64,000 nucleotides of DNA from Falsirhodobacter sp. alg1 (GCF_000739715.2 NZ_BBJC02000003.1:275074-339073), one strand, 5' to 3'; positions 17,924 to 26,463 are shown, counted from the stretch's first letter. Translations and numbers: made by a program. The notes: generated by a model not told the origin, from the letters alone.

Positions 17924-18456
17924 GGGCAGTCCTCGATACCTGCGTGATCTTTCCGCCTGTCATGCGGGATGTTCTGCTGGGGGTGGCCGCAGCGGGGCTT
18001 TATGCACCGTTGTGGTCGGACCGCATACTTGAGGAATGGGCACGTGCCGCCCGCCGCCACGGCTCCGAAGATGAGGCGCGGGCGGTTGCAGTTGCAATGA
18101 ACGCGCAATTTCCGGCTGCACGCGTCAGATTGCAGACGGGGCTGGAGGCGCGCCTTCATCTGCCGGATCCGGATGACATCCATGTATTGGCAACCGCAAT
18201 TGGCGGCAGTGCGGATGTGATCGTCACATTGAATGCGTCGGATTTTCCTCAGCATACCCTGCGGGCCGAAGGGGTGGAACGCCGTGACCCCGATGGTTTT
18301 CTATGGGAAATCTGGTCCCACCATCCTGACAAAGTGAATTCCGTGCTTACCCGGGTGCACGCGCGCGCGGAAGAGATGGCCGCCGCCCCCGTATCCGCAC
18401 GCGCCCTGTGGAAGCGCGCACGGTTGCCGCGTCTGGCCAAGGCTGTTACCGCCTAA
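17920..18456 (+). CDS. PIN-domain protein (probable ribonuclease)
   Basis: 178 residues from a TTG codon that shares its last two bases with the TGA of rlmI (TTGA). This start gives MRAVLDTCVIFPP, which places the first catalytic Asp of the PIN fold at the usual position (about residue 6). Further acidic residues follow in EEWARAARRHGSEDEA, DPDDIHVLATAI and TLNASDFP, the expected metal ligands. No antitoxin-like gene is adjacent, so a toxin role is not supported; coupling to an rRNA methyltransferase makes RNA processing possible. Upstream in-frame codons inside rlmI do not encode a domain. Converges with the DUF2927 gene by 4 bp. Confidence 0.8.
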   Translation: MRAVLDTCVIFPPVMRDVLLGVAAAGLYAPLWSDRILEEWARAARRHGSEDEARAVAVAMNAQFPAARVRLQTGLEARLHLPDPDDIHVLATAIGGSADVIVTLNASDFPQHTLRAEGVERRDPDGFLWEIWSHHPDKVNSVLTRVHARAEEMAAAPVSARALWKRARLPRLAKAVTA

Positions 18457-19826
18457 AGCCCCCGATCCGGTGACAGGGCCTGAACTTCGGCCAAGCGGCT
18501 GCGCAATTCAGCATCATTCTTATAGCCATAACGGCCCCAGCCAAGGCTTTCACGACGGGCTGCAGCAGCCCCCGATTTATCACCGCTGAGACGCAATGCT
18601 TCGGAGCGGATCATCAGAAGTGTCGCCAGCAGGCTGGCATTTTCGGATTTGCGTGCGGCAGGAATGGCTACGTCCGTCAACATGAGTGCCGCATCCGCCT
18701 GACCGGATGACAAGGCAAAGGCCGCCATTTGCATATCGACATGCGACGCATGGATGTCTGCATCGGGCAGGGTTCTGAAGATCCGAGCCGCATTCAGATA
18801 GGCGTCAAGCGCCTGGCCGACATCGCCATCAAGGCTGAGCCGGGCCACCGCGAACTGGCTGAAGCCCATGCGCGTATCGGTCCAGCCGTTCTTGGTGGCG
18901 ATCTGCAGGGCATGTTTGGCTGCAGTGATGCGACGGCTGTCAGCGGTGCCGGGGCCAAAGGATGTCTCGATCGCCCTGATCCATGCGCGCGGGGTTTCGG
19001 GATCGGGCAGGGCTGCCGAATAGGACCCCTTGGGATTATACCGTTGCAGGAGGGTTGGCACGATTGCTGCGGCCTGTTCGCGCGTCGTGCCGCTATGCAG
19101 CTCGGGTGCATAATAGGCGCGCAGCATCAGCATGTCGAAGCCCGTCAGGATGTTGTGGAAGTTGTCATCGTTGAAGACCGTATCGGGAATACGGTACAGA
19201 TCGTTCAGCGGACCCACGGCCTGCGCCAGTTCCTCGTTCAGGCAATCACGGATCTCTTGCGGACTTTCATCGGCGGGGATGAACACGGCCACATTCTTGC
19301 GCTGCGTCAGGGTTGTCCAGTCCGGCTCCGGTCCACGCAGGTGGGCGCGATAATCGGCAAAGGACGTAACGCGGGGCACAACGAAGCACGCAGCCGTCGG
19401 GGCCACTTCGCGCAGCTGGGAAACGGGCACAAACTCTACCGCGACAGAGGCCGTGTCGCGAGTGGTGCGGCTGATGTCCAGCTTTGCCTCGTTCCGCAAC
19501 CGCCTGATCACGCGGTCAAGATCATGTTCCGCGGTTGGCGGCGAGGGGCCGCGGATCGCAACCGTGATCGGGCCTTCAAAGCGGCTCATGACGGGCAGGG
19601 CCTCGCCATTTTCCATCATGAAGGACAGGTCCAGAAAATCACGCGACATCTCATCATTGCTGCGGCGGGCGGCAAGGGGATTCGGAGTGCCGAACTGCTT
19701 CATGGGGGGCAGACGGTCGGTCAGGGGCGGAACTTGCGGTGTCGGCCGGGCAGGTTGCGGCGCGGGTGCGCAGGCGGCAACTCCAAGACACAATACAACG
19801 GGAATCAGGAGGGGGCGGAGACGCAT
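18453..19826 (-). CDS. DUF2927 family lipoprotein
   Basis: 457 residues. Signal peptide with lipobox LGVAAC, so C19 should be lipidated. A Pro-rich linker follows; the middle has DLSFMMENG, then RFEGPITVAI, and the DUF2927 signature NEELAQAVGPLNDL...DDNFHNILTGFDMLMLRAYY (about 205-255). The C-terminal third is helical, TPR-like (AFALSSGQADAALML, LATLLMIRSEALRLSGD). Role unknown; the family is restricted mostly to Rhodobacterales. The DUF2927 core with Asn/Glu and Asp residues has been compared with metal-dependent enzymes, but I see no HExxH. Single gene, divergent from dksA. Confidence 0.8.
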   Translation of the reverse strand: MRLRPLLIPVVLCLGVAACAPAPQPARPTPQVPPLTDRLPPMKQFGTPNPLAARRSNDEMSRDFLDLSFMMENGEALPVMSRFEGPITVAIRGPSPPTAEHDLDRVIRRLRNEAKLDISRTTRDTASVAVEFVPVSQLREVAPTAACFVVPRVTSFADYRAHLRGPEPDWTTLTQRKNVAVFIPADESPQEIRDCLNEELAQAVGPLNDLYRIPDTVFNDDNFHNILTGFDMLMLRAYYAPELHSGTTREQAAAIVPTLLQRYNPKGSYSAALPDPETPRAWIRAIETSFGPGTADSRRITAAKHALQIATKNGWTDTRMGFSQFAVARLSLDGDVGQALDAYLNAARIFRTLPDADIHASHVDMQMAAFALSSGQADAALMLTDVAIPAARKSENASLLATLLMIRSEALRLSGDKSGAAAARRESLGWGRYGYKNDAELRSRLAEVQALSPDRGL

Positions 19827-20031
19827 ATGGGCACCCTTGGGCGGAGAAGACGGGTAAGGGCGACATGCCGGTCCGTAGGGCGACGATAATCATGGAAGCG
19901 CGGGCGCGCCAAGGGGCCGAAACGTGATATGATCGCAATCTTGCCACCCCATTTGGTGCCACCTGCGGGCAGGGGGACGCAGTCTACCTGAGATTGTGGC
20001 GTTGACGTGTGGTCTTATAGTGACAAGACAG

Positions 20032-20095
20032 GTTCAAAGAGGTATTTGAACGCGAGAAAGGGAGTGCCGGGCCCACCTCCCCAGTCCTATGGGCC
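20032..20095 (+). promoter_or_regulatory. Inverted repeats in the dksA 5' region
   Basis: Two dyads: GTTCAAA (20032-20038) with TTTGAAC (20045-20051), and GGCCCA (70-75) with TGGGCC (90-95 of 20000). They lie in the 290-bp gap between the DUF2927 lipoprotein gene and dksA, downstream of TATAGT at about 20016. They may form leader RNA hairpins. Purely structural observation. Confidence 0.35.
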
Positions 20096-20116
20096 ACGGC
20101 CTGCGGAAAAGCAGAC

Positions 20117-20539
20117 ATGAGAGCAGAGAACTTTCTAGAAGACGACTATCGCCCCGCCGAGTCGGAACCCTTCATGAATGCCCGGCAGCTGGAATATTTC
20201 CGCCGCAAGCTGCTGAGCTGGAAATCCGAACTTCTGTCGCAAAGTGCCGAGACGATCGAAGGCCTGCAGGAATCGGGCCGGAACGTTCCGGACATTGCGG
20301 ATCGCGCCAGCGAGGAAACCGACCGCGCGCTGGAATTGCGCACCCGGGATCGTCAACGCAAACTGGTATCCAAGATCGACGCGGCCCTGCGCCGGATCGA
20401 AAATGGTGAATACGGATATTGCGACGTTACGGGTGAGCCGATTTCGCTGCGCCGTCTGGATGCCCGTCCGATTGCGACAATGACCCTTGAGGCTCAGGAA
20501 AAGCACGAGCGTCGCGAGCGGGTTCACCGCGAGGACTGA
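20117..20539 (+). CDS. dksA: RNA polymerase-binding transcription factor DksA (one-cysteine type)
   Basis: Acts in the secondary channel of RNA polymerase with ppGpp to reset rRNA and amino-acid promoters. 140 residues. The coiled-coil tip has the required DxxDxA (D59, D62, A64). The zinc-finger region has only C102; the other three positions of the E. coli CxxC-CxxC finger are Thr or Ala (T105, T123, A126). R. sphaeroides has such a DksA that works without a normal zinc site, and the match here is close. RRLDARPIA after the first finger half is conserved. The following monooxygenase gene starts 4 nt downstream. Confidence 0.93.
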   Translation: MRAENFLEDDYRPAESEPFMNARQLEYFRRKLLSWKSELLSQSAETIEGLQESGRNVPDIADRASEETDRALELRTRDRQRKLVSKIDAALRRIENGEYGYCDVTGEPISLRRLDARPIATMTLEAQEKHERRERVHRED

Positions 20540-20543
20540 TCCC

Positions 20544-21659
20544 ATGCACAAGGCGATCATCCTTGGTGCGGGGATCGCCGGCCTTGCCACGGCGCGTGCA
20601 TTGGCGCTGCGTGGCTGGGATGTGCAGGTTTACGAACAAGCGCCTGCGCTGACGGATATCGGCGCAGGCCTGCAGATCGGGCCCAATGGCGCGCGCGTTC
20701 TGGCCGCCCTCGGGCTGGACCCGCATTCCATATCCGTTCAGGGGCAGGCTGTGGAGCTGCATGACGGCCCAAGCGGCCGTAGAATTCTGCGCATGCCCTT
20801 GGGAAATCGTGATTGGCACATGCTGCACCGTGCCGATCTGATCGGGCTGCTGGCCGACGGCGCCCGCGAGGCGGGCGTAACGATCAGATTGGGCCAGCGC
20901 GGCGGGCCGGAACTGGCCGCTGGTGGTCTTCTGATCGGGGCGGACGGGGTTCATTCGCAGATCCGCCATGCCCTGAACGGCATCACGGCGCCGCAGTTCA
21001 GTGGGCATGTCGCGTGGCGGGCCGTGATTTCAGGCGATACAGACAACCCGGTTGCACAGGTTCATATGGGGCCAAAGCGGCATCTTGTCAGCTATCCACT
21101 CCGCGGGGGGCAGCTGCGCAACATCGTCGCGGTCGAAGAGCGGACAGTCTGGGCCGAGGAAAGCTGGTCTTCACGCGACGAGAGCGATGATTTGCAGCGC
21201 GCTTTTGCAACTTTCGGTCCCTCAGTCCGGAGCTGGCTGGCACAGGTAGAGCGTCCATGGGTCTGGGGGCTGTTTCTGCATCCCGTAGCCACACATTGGT
21301 ACGGGCAAGGAATGTGTCTGGTGGGGGATGCGGCGCATCCCACGCTTCCCTTCATGGCCCAAGGTGCAAATATGGCACTGGAGGATGCGTGGATATTGGC
21401 TGATTGCCTTGACCGGATGCCCCAGGATATTGCCCTGCGCGAATATCAGGCAGCGCGCCAGACCCGCTGCCGCCGCATCGTAGCCGCAGCTGCATCAAAT
21501 GCGGACACATATCATGCAGAAGGGCTGAAGCGCCGTATCATGCAGGCTGCAATGGCAGCGGCAGATCGGGTTGCGCCCCAGCTGCCGCTGAAAAAATACG
21601 ATTGGCTTTATCGCTATGATCCGGTTCAGGCGGCAAGCTCGATCCAGACAGGCACGTGA
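20544..21659 (+). CDS. FAD-dependent monooxygenase (salicylate hydroxylase-like)
   Basis: 371 residues. The dinucleotide fold ILGAGIAGLATARAL is at the N-terminus, and the second FAD motif GDAAHPTLPFMAQGANMALEDA near 280-300 is intact, as in PHBH-class aromatic hydroxylases. The DG motif GADGVHSQIR is present. Substrate cannot be told from sequence; UbiH-type ubiquinone hydroxylation is less likely because the sequence resembles salicylate/zeaxanthin-type enzymes. The ATG has GAGG upstream and lies 4 nt after dksA. Its 3' end overlaps xthA on the other strand by 34 bp. Confidence 0.85.
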   Translation: MHKAIILGAGIAGLATARALALRGWDVQVYEQAPALTDIGAGLQIGPNGARVLAALGLDPHSISVQGQAVELHDGPSGRRILRMPLGNRDWHMLHRADLIGLLADGAREAGVTIRLGQRGGPELAAGGLLIGADGVHSQIRHALNGITAPQFSGHVAWRAVISGDTDNPVAQVHMGPKRHLVSYPLRGGQLRNIVAVEERTVWAEESWSSRDESDDLQRAFATFGPSVRSWLAQVERPWVWGLFLHPVATHWYGQGMCLVGDAAHPTLPFMAQGANMALEDAWILADCLDRMPQDIALREYQAARQTRCRRIVAAAASNADTYHAEGLKRRIMQAAMAAADRVAPQLPLKKYDWLYRYDPVQAASSIQTGT

Positions 21660-22408
21660 TCCGAGGGTTTTTCCCGGCCACGAACCTCGCGGTCGATCTG
21701 AACATCCAGCATCAGGTCGGCGGCTTGGGGTGTCAGCAGCAGGTGGTCGATGCGAATGCCGTTGTTTCGGCCCCATGAATTTGCCTGATAATCCCAGAAC
21801 GAATACTGCCCGGCCATCTGGTTGCGAGCCCGAAAAGCCTCAGTCAGGCCCAAATTCACAATCCGGCGAAATGCGGCGCGGGTTTGCGGCAGGAACAGCG
21901 CGTCATCGCGCCATGCATCGGGTTTTGCGGCGTCTTCGGGTTGCGGGATGACGTTGTAATCACCGGCAAAGACCGCAGGTTCTTCGGTTGCGAGAATGTC
22001 ACGAACCCGCGCCTCCATACGCGCCATCCACGCCAGCTTGTAATCGTATTTGGGGCCGGGGGCAGGGTTGCCATTGGGCAGATACAGGCCGCAAACGCGC
22101 ACGGCACCCTGGTCTCCGATAACGGTCGCCTCAATCCAGCGCGCCTGTTCATCGGTATCATCACCGGGCAGGCCGCGTGTCACATCTTCCAGCGGCAGGC
22201 GCGACAGGATTGCAACGCCATTGAAGCTTTTCTGGCCATGCGTTTCGACACGGTAGCCCTTTTCCTCAATCAGTTCGCGGGGAAACCCCTTATCGACCGA
22301 TTTGATTTCCTGCAGCAGGGCAACGTCCGGCTTTGCTTCATCAAGCCACGTCAATAGCGCTTCGATCCGCGCCTTGACGCCATTGATGTTGAATGTGGCA
22401 ATCTTCAT
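21626..22408 (-). CDS. xthA: Exodeoxyribonuclease III / AP endonuclease
   Basis: DNA repair enzyme that cleaves at abasic sites and removes 3' blocking groups. 260 residues. MKIATFNINGVKAR with the catalytic Asn, LLQEIKS with the metal-binding Glu, GLYLPNG, FAGDYNVIP with the Asp/Asn pair, and the C-terminal SDHVPVWIEL with the catalytic Asp-His are all present. It follows erpA by 3 nt and is in the same operon. The gene's 3' end runs 34 bp into the monooxygenase gene on the plus strand. Confidence 0.95.
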   Translation of the reverse strand: MKIATFNINGVKARIEALLTWLDEAKPDVALLQEIKSVDKGFPRELIEEKGYRVETHGQKSFNGVAILSRLPLEDVTRGLPGDDTDEQARWIEATVIGDQGAVRVCGLYLPNGNPAPGPKYDYKLAWMARMEARVRDILATEEPAVFAGDYNVIPQPEDAAKPDAWRDDALFLPQTRAAFRRIVNLGLTEAFRARNQMAGQYSFWDYQANSWGRNNGIRIDHLLLTPQAADLMLDVQIDREVRGREKPSDHVPVWIELAA

Positions 22409-22411
22409 TCG

Positions 22412-22744
22412 TTACATCGCAAAGCTGATGCCGCAGCCGCAGGACGATGCAGCATTGGGATTCTGGATGACAAAGCGTGCGCCGATCAACTCTTCGGAAT
22501 AATCGATGACGGCATTGGCAAGGAATGGCAGGGAGACGCTATCCACCAGCACCTTCTGACCGTCCTTCTCCAGAATCAGATCGTCGTCGGTGGCGTCGTC
22601 CAGCTTGATGTCGTACTGAAAACCGGAGCAGCCGCCGCCTTCTACCGCAACGCGCAGGGCGCGCGGGGTTCCGCTATCTTCAGCAATTTCGGCCAAACGG
22701 GCAAAAGCGCGGTCGGTCACGCGTGGTGGAAGGTTTAGTTCCAT
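22412..22744 (-). CDS. erpA: A-type iron-sulfur carrier ErpA/IscA family
   Basis: Delivers Fe-S clusters to apoproteins. 110 residues. The three conserved cysteines are present: GGGCSGF and the C-terminal SCGCGISF. The pattern GGGCSGFQY...NPNAASSCGCG fits ErpA/IscA. ATG (MELNLPPRV) preceded by GGGG. Operon with xthA. Divergent from dgt across a 76-bp gap. Another A-type protein (SufA/IscA) elsewhere in the genome cannot be excluded, so the symbol is by similarity. Confidence 0.88.
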   Translation of the reverse strand: MELNLPPRVTDRAFARLAEIAEDSGTPRALRVAVEGGGCSGFQYDIKLDDATDDDLILEKDGQKVLVDSVSLPFLANAVIDYSEELIGARFVIQNPNAASSCGCGISFAM

Positions 22745-22820
22745 TGCGATACCCCATGTCATTTAATTCATATTTCCCATATAGGATGCCGTAAAACGAC
22801 GAACAAGAACAGGCGAAAAC

Positions 22821-23954
22821 ATGTTGGCCCCTTATGCCTGCCAGCCCGCAGAATCGCGCGGGCGTCTTTATGGTGAAGATCTGTCTTCCTTCCGGTCGCC
22901 CTTTCAGCGGGATCGTGACCGTATCATCCACTCCTCTGCATTCCGCCGGCTGAAGCACAAGACGCAGGTCTTTGTGGAGCATGAGGGCGATTATTATCGC
23001 ACCCGTCTGACCCATACGCTGGAAGTGGCGCAGGTGGCGCGCACGATATCCGGTGTGCTGGGATTGAATACCGACCTGGCCGAGGCGATCGCGCTGGCCC
23101 ATGATCTGGGGCATACCCCGTTCGGCCATACAGGCGAGGACGCGATGGAGCGGCTGATGGCGGATTATGGCGGGTTTGACCATAATGCGCAGGCGCTGCG
23201 GATCGTGACGCGGTTGGAGCGGCATTATGCCGAATTCGACGGGTTGAACCTGACGTGGGAATCGCTGGAGGGGATCGCAAAGCATAACGGTCCCGTAACC
23301 GGAGAGCTGCCCTATGCGCTGGCAGAGGCCAATGCGGAATGGGATCTGGAGCTGCATACCTTTGCAAGTGCCGAAGCGCAGGTTGCGGCGATCGCGGATG
23401 ACGTTGCCTATTCACATCATGATTTGCATGACGGGCTCCGGTCCGGGTTGTTCGACGAAAATGACCTGATGGAACTGCCCATTACCGGCCCGGCATTTGC
23501 CGCGGTCGACAAGCTTTATCCCAACCTTGATCCGACACGTCGCCGCCACGAGGCCCTTCGCCGCGTATTCGGTGCCTTGGTGGAGGATGTGATCCATGTG
23601 GCACAGATCCGGCTGGATGCGGCGCAGCCGAAATCGGTCGAGGAAATTCGCGCAATGGAGCAGACGGTCATCCGTTTTTCCAAGCCGATGTATCAGGATC
23701 TGAAGGCGATCCGGTCGTTCCTGTTCAACCGGATGTACCGCGCCCCTTCGGTCATGATCGAACGGGCAAGGGTGACCGAAGCTGTGGACGGGCTGTTCCG
23801 CGCATTTATGGCAAAGCCTGCGCTGCTACCGGATGAGTGGCGCCAAGGCCTGCCGGAAAATGACGATGTGCAATATGCCCGCCACGTAGCCGATTACGTA
23901 GCGGGCATGACCGACCGTTATGCTTTACAGGAGCATGCGCGGCTTTTGGGGTGA
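22821..23954 (+). CDS. dgt: Deoxyguanosinetriphosphate triphosphohydrolase-like protein
   Basis: HD-domain enzyme that hydrolyses dNTPs to nucleosides and triphosphate. 377 residues, the shorter type 2 form. The N-terminal SRGRLYGED and the HD motif are seen: RTRLTHTLEVAQVAR with the first His, and AHDLGHTPFGHTGE with the HD pair. DDVAYSHHDLHDGLRSG gives the later metal Asp. Single gene, divergent from erpA-xthA and overlapping dsbB by 30 bp at the 3' ends. The exact dNTP specificity is not predictable. Confidence 0.92.
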   Translation: MLAPYACQPAESRGRLYGEDLSSFRSPFQRDRDRIIHSSAFRRLKHKTQVFVEHEGDYYRTRLTHTLEVAQVARTISGVLGLNTDLAEAIALAHDLGHTPFGHTGEDAMERLMADYGGFDHNAQALRIVTRLERHYAEFDGLNLTWESLEGIAKHNGPVTGELPYALAEANAEWDLELHTFASAEAQVAAIADDVAYSHHDLHDGLRSGLFDENDLMELPITGPAFAAVDKLYPNLDPTRRRHEALRRVFGALVEDVIHVAQIRLDAAQPKSVEEIRAMEQTVIRFSKPMYQDLKAIRSFLFNRMYRAPSVMIERARVTEAVDGLFRAFMAKPALLPDEWRQGLPENDDVQYARHVADYVAGMTDRYALQEHARLLG

Positions 23955-24419
23955 TCTGGCTGCGGCAATCCAGATTGCGACCAGAATGACAGATGCGATG
24001 GCGTTCCAGGACGCCATCGACAAGCCCCCCAGTGACCAGGCGACCTGATCGCACATCACAAGGTTCACCGGCGTATCAAGCGAGAGCAGATCCCCGCCGG
24101 ACATGCCGCTAAGGCTGCTGGAAGACCCTGTGCAATTTGCCGGGCCTGCCCACCATTTACGCTCTACCCCCGTATGGAAGATGCCTACGGCTGCGCTGAC
24201 CAGGGGGGCGAGCGCCCCCAGATACATGAGGGCGCGTTTCGGCAATGCGAGAACGACAATTCCGATGACGACCGCCACGACATGCGGATAACGCTGGTAC
24301 ATGCACAGATGGCAGGGTGCGAGGCCGCCAATATATTGAAATGCCAGCGCCCCCAGCAGTAACGCCCCCGAGCCTGCCGCTGCTAAACCTGCCAGAACCC
24401 TTGCCATGCCATTCCCCAT
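23925..24419 (-). CDS. dsbB: Disulfide bond formation protein B
   Basis: Inner-membrane protein that reoxidises DsbA-type oxidases by passing electrons to quinone. 164 residues, four hydrophobic segments. First redox pair in APCHLCMYQRYPH; second periplasmic cysteines in NCTGSS and VMCDQVAW. Two ATG starts are possible (MGNGMARV or MARV 12 nt later, which has GGGGAA upstream); the longer is given. Next to the tRNA-Leu gene, which is on the other strand. A dsbA gene is not in the window. Confidence 0.88.
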   Translation of the reverse strand: MGNGMARVLAGLAAAGSGALLLGALAFQYIGGLAPCHLCMYQRYPHVVAVVIGIVVLALPKRALMYLGALAPLVSAAVGIFHTGVERKWWAGPANCTGSSSSLSGMSGGDLLSLDTPVNLVMCDQVAWSLGGLSMASWNAIASVILVAIWIAAARSPQKPRMLL

Positions 24420-24536
24420 GTTTTTGTCCGCCGGACCATAGCGGAACAATCTTTCAGGGAAAGGCACCAAGTTGTGTACAGCCCCCGTGATCAGCCATTG
24501 ACGACATGGAAATGATCGCCTAAATGACGGTCCAGT

Positions 24537-24620
24537 GCCCGAGTGGTGGAATGGTAGACACAGGGGATTCAAAATCCCCCGCTTCACGGCTTGTCGGTTC
24601 GAGTCCGACCTTGGGTACCA
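24537..24620 (+). tRNA. tRNA-Leu (anticodon CAA)
   Basis: 84-nt cloverleaf with encoded CCA. Acceptor stem GCCCGAG pairs with CTTGGGT, allowing two G-T pairs; the anticodon stem GGGGA/TCCCC encloses TTCAAAA, giving anticodon CAA. A long variable arm (type II tRNA) and T arm with GGTTCGAGTCC are clear. tRNA-Leu genes are common integration sites, but I saw no integrase and no second copy of the 3' end downstream. Confidence 0.95.
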
Positions 24621-25078
24621 TATTCTCGCGACAATGTTGCGCGAAATTTTCCCAGATTCCAAGAAATATAGACGGCTGTGCCGAACATATCGCAATTTCG
24701 CGGGTGTTGGTTTGATCTGGCTGTTCAGGTTTGCCCGATCTGGCGCAAGCGCATTGTCTGTATTGTATCTTGGTGTGCCGGAATATTGGGCAAGGGATGC
24801 ACGCATGACCGTAATACACATCTTGCCATGATGTTTTTAGAATTTGTTAACTTAATATTAATAAATTATCATATCGGTTATTTTAATGAAGCGCCGATTC
24901 TATTTGGCATTCTTAAATAAAATATGTGAATGCTTTATTTTAGCATTGCATAGTATGTTAATTAAATGATCATTGATTAAGCGTGGATTAACCATGAAGC
25001 GCACGGCAAATTTCACAGCGCAGCCTGCTGCGATGAATGAGCTTAGTGGCCATTTCAGCTTTGTCAGGAGAATTGATC
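24621..25078 (+). other. AT-rich intergenic stretch before the Hint gene
   Basis: 458 bp without a recognisable gene. The part from about 24830 to 25000 is very AT-rich compared with neighbours. It contains a full CtrA-type site and a clean Shine-Dalgarno for the Hint gene at the end. I do not see a protein-coding frame or an RNA I can name. The base composition suggests transferred DNA or a promoter with complex control. Confidence 0.6.
24977..24991. promoter_or_regulatory. CtrA-type full binding site (TTAA-N7-TTAA)
   Basis: TTAA, seven bases (GCGTGGA), TTAA followed by C: an exact match to the alphaproteobacterial CtrA consensus. Located 87 nt upstream of the ATG of the Hint gene. In Rhodobacterales CtrA controls motility and GTA expression. 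The match is seen; binding is inferred, and an AT-rich region raises the chance of a random hit. Confidence 0.5.
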
Positions 25079-26302
25079 ATGCCCTTCGCAACCGATCTTC
25101 CAACGAGTCTCACATCAATCGGTCTTGATCTTGGTGTTGTTACCATTCCCAATACAACCCTCGGAAACTTCTTCGATTCGTCTCAGGAATTCGATACGTA
25201 TGACGTGGGTGCAGGTAACGACACGACGCTAAGCAGTGGCGATAGCGTTGCGCTGCTTGATGGTACGGACAATATTACCGGCGATAGCAGTTATGTCGGT
25301 ACCGCATCGATTTCGACGGCAGAAGTTGGTCTGGATATCGGTATTGCAGGCATCACGCTGCAGGTGAACCCCGTAACAGGATCATTGATCGAGTCTGAAA
25401 CCGGTGATGTCTATTTCGTTAGTGACAGTTCGGTTACCGACGCCGACTTGCTCGTAACCGCAACGATCAGCGTTCTGGGTCAGGATCTCACCGTTACAGC
25501 GCCGATATCCGAACTTGCCTCCAGCATTTCCGATACGATTACGGATGCCAATCTCGGGTTTGCAGGAACAATTGTTGCCGCGACCGTTGCAAGCTCGCAG
25601 ACGCTTCTGGAAAATACGCTCAATGCGGCTGCGGTCACGATGGATGTCGATACGACAGAGGACACCATTCTGCCGGTCGATTCGGTGATCTGCTTTGTTG
25701 CGGGGACGTTGATCGAAACCAACAGCGGGCTTGTTGCCGTAGAGCAGCTGAGGGTCGGGGATCTTGTTGCAACGCGTGATCATGGCCTGCAACCTGTTTG
25801 CTGGGTCGGTTCCATTCACGTGTCGGGCAGCTCCCTGTCACGCAATCCAAAACTGCAACCGATTCGGATTCGGGCAGGCGCATTGGGTCGCAATACCCCC
25901 GCGGCCGATCTGCTGGTATCACCGCAGCACCGTGTGCTTGTACGTTCGCGCATTGCGCGCAAGATGTTCGACAGCGATGAGGTTCTGGTTGCGGCTAAGC
26001 ACCTGCTGGGCCTTGAGGGTGTCGAAATCGCGTCGGACGTGCAAACCGTCACCTATTGCCATTTCTTGTGTGCAGCGCATGAAATCGTGTTCGCGAACGG
26101 CGCCGAGAGTGAGACGATGTTCACCGGGCCGGTTGCGCTCCGATCCGTCAGCAAGGCGGCGCAGGATGAAATCCTAGCCCTGTTTCCGATGCTGGCCGAC
26201 CCGGATTATATTGCCGTGCCAGCGCGGCCATTGGTGCGCGGGCGCAAATCCCGCGCGCTGGTTTCCCGGCATATGAAGAATGAACATCTGCTTGTTCATT
26301 GA
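25079..26302 (+). CDS. Hint-domain (Hedgehog/intein, Hint_2) protein
   Basis: 407 residues. Residues 1-200 are an Asp/Thr/Ser/Gly-rich region of unknown fold (for example DVGAGNDTT, DGTDNITGDSS) with no signal peptide. The Hint domain begins at C205 in ICFVAGTLIETNSG, the position of the self-splicing nucleophile, and has the later SPQHRVLV block and AAHEIVFANG. Hint domains cleave or ligate at their N-terminal cysteine; here it would release the N-terminal passenger. Similar Asp-rich passengers in marine Rhodobacterales are sometimes type I secretion substrates; here that is a guess. SD AGGAG 8 nt before ATG. Sits between tRNA-Leu and GTA spike-like genes. Confidence 0.82.
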   Translation: MPFATDLPTSLTSIGLDLGVVTIPNTTLGNFFDSSQEFDTYDVGAGNDTTLSSGDSVALLDGTDNITGDSSYVGTASISTAEVGLDIGIAGITLQVNPVTGSLIESETGDVYFVSDSSVTDADLLVTATISVLGQDLTVTAPISELASSISDTITDANLGFAGTIVAATVASSQTLLENTLNAAAVTMDVDTTEDTILPVDSVICFVAGTLIETNSGLVAVEQLRVGDLVATRDHGLQPVCWVGSIHVSGSSLSRNPKLQPIRIRAGALGRNTPAADLLVSPQHRVLVRSRIARKMFDSDEVLVAAKHLLGLEGVEIASDVQTVTYCHFLCAAHEIVFANGAESETMFTGPVALRSVSKAAQDEILALFPMLADPDYIAVPARPLVRGRKSRALVSRHMKNEHLLVH

Positions 26303-26308
26303 TCTGCA

Positions 26309-26332
26309 ATGGCCCCCGGCGCAGGGGGCCAT
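26309..26332 (+). terminator. Hairpin after the Hint gene
   Basis: Perfect 9-bp stem ATGGCCCCC/GGGGGCCAT with a 6-nt loop, 6 nt after the stop. There is no T tract, so it may be a weak or Rho-assisted terminator. Confidence 0.45.
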
Positions 26333-26463
26333 ACATCGGTCAGCTATGAACAGCCCGTTAACCTGCCAGCCGCAGCATACCGGATACGTTAAGCTACCCC
26401 GCACCACATTCATGCCATCGATCAGACGCCGTGCTTTTGCGGCAGGTATGAAGGAGTGTGGTC

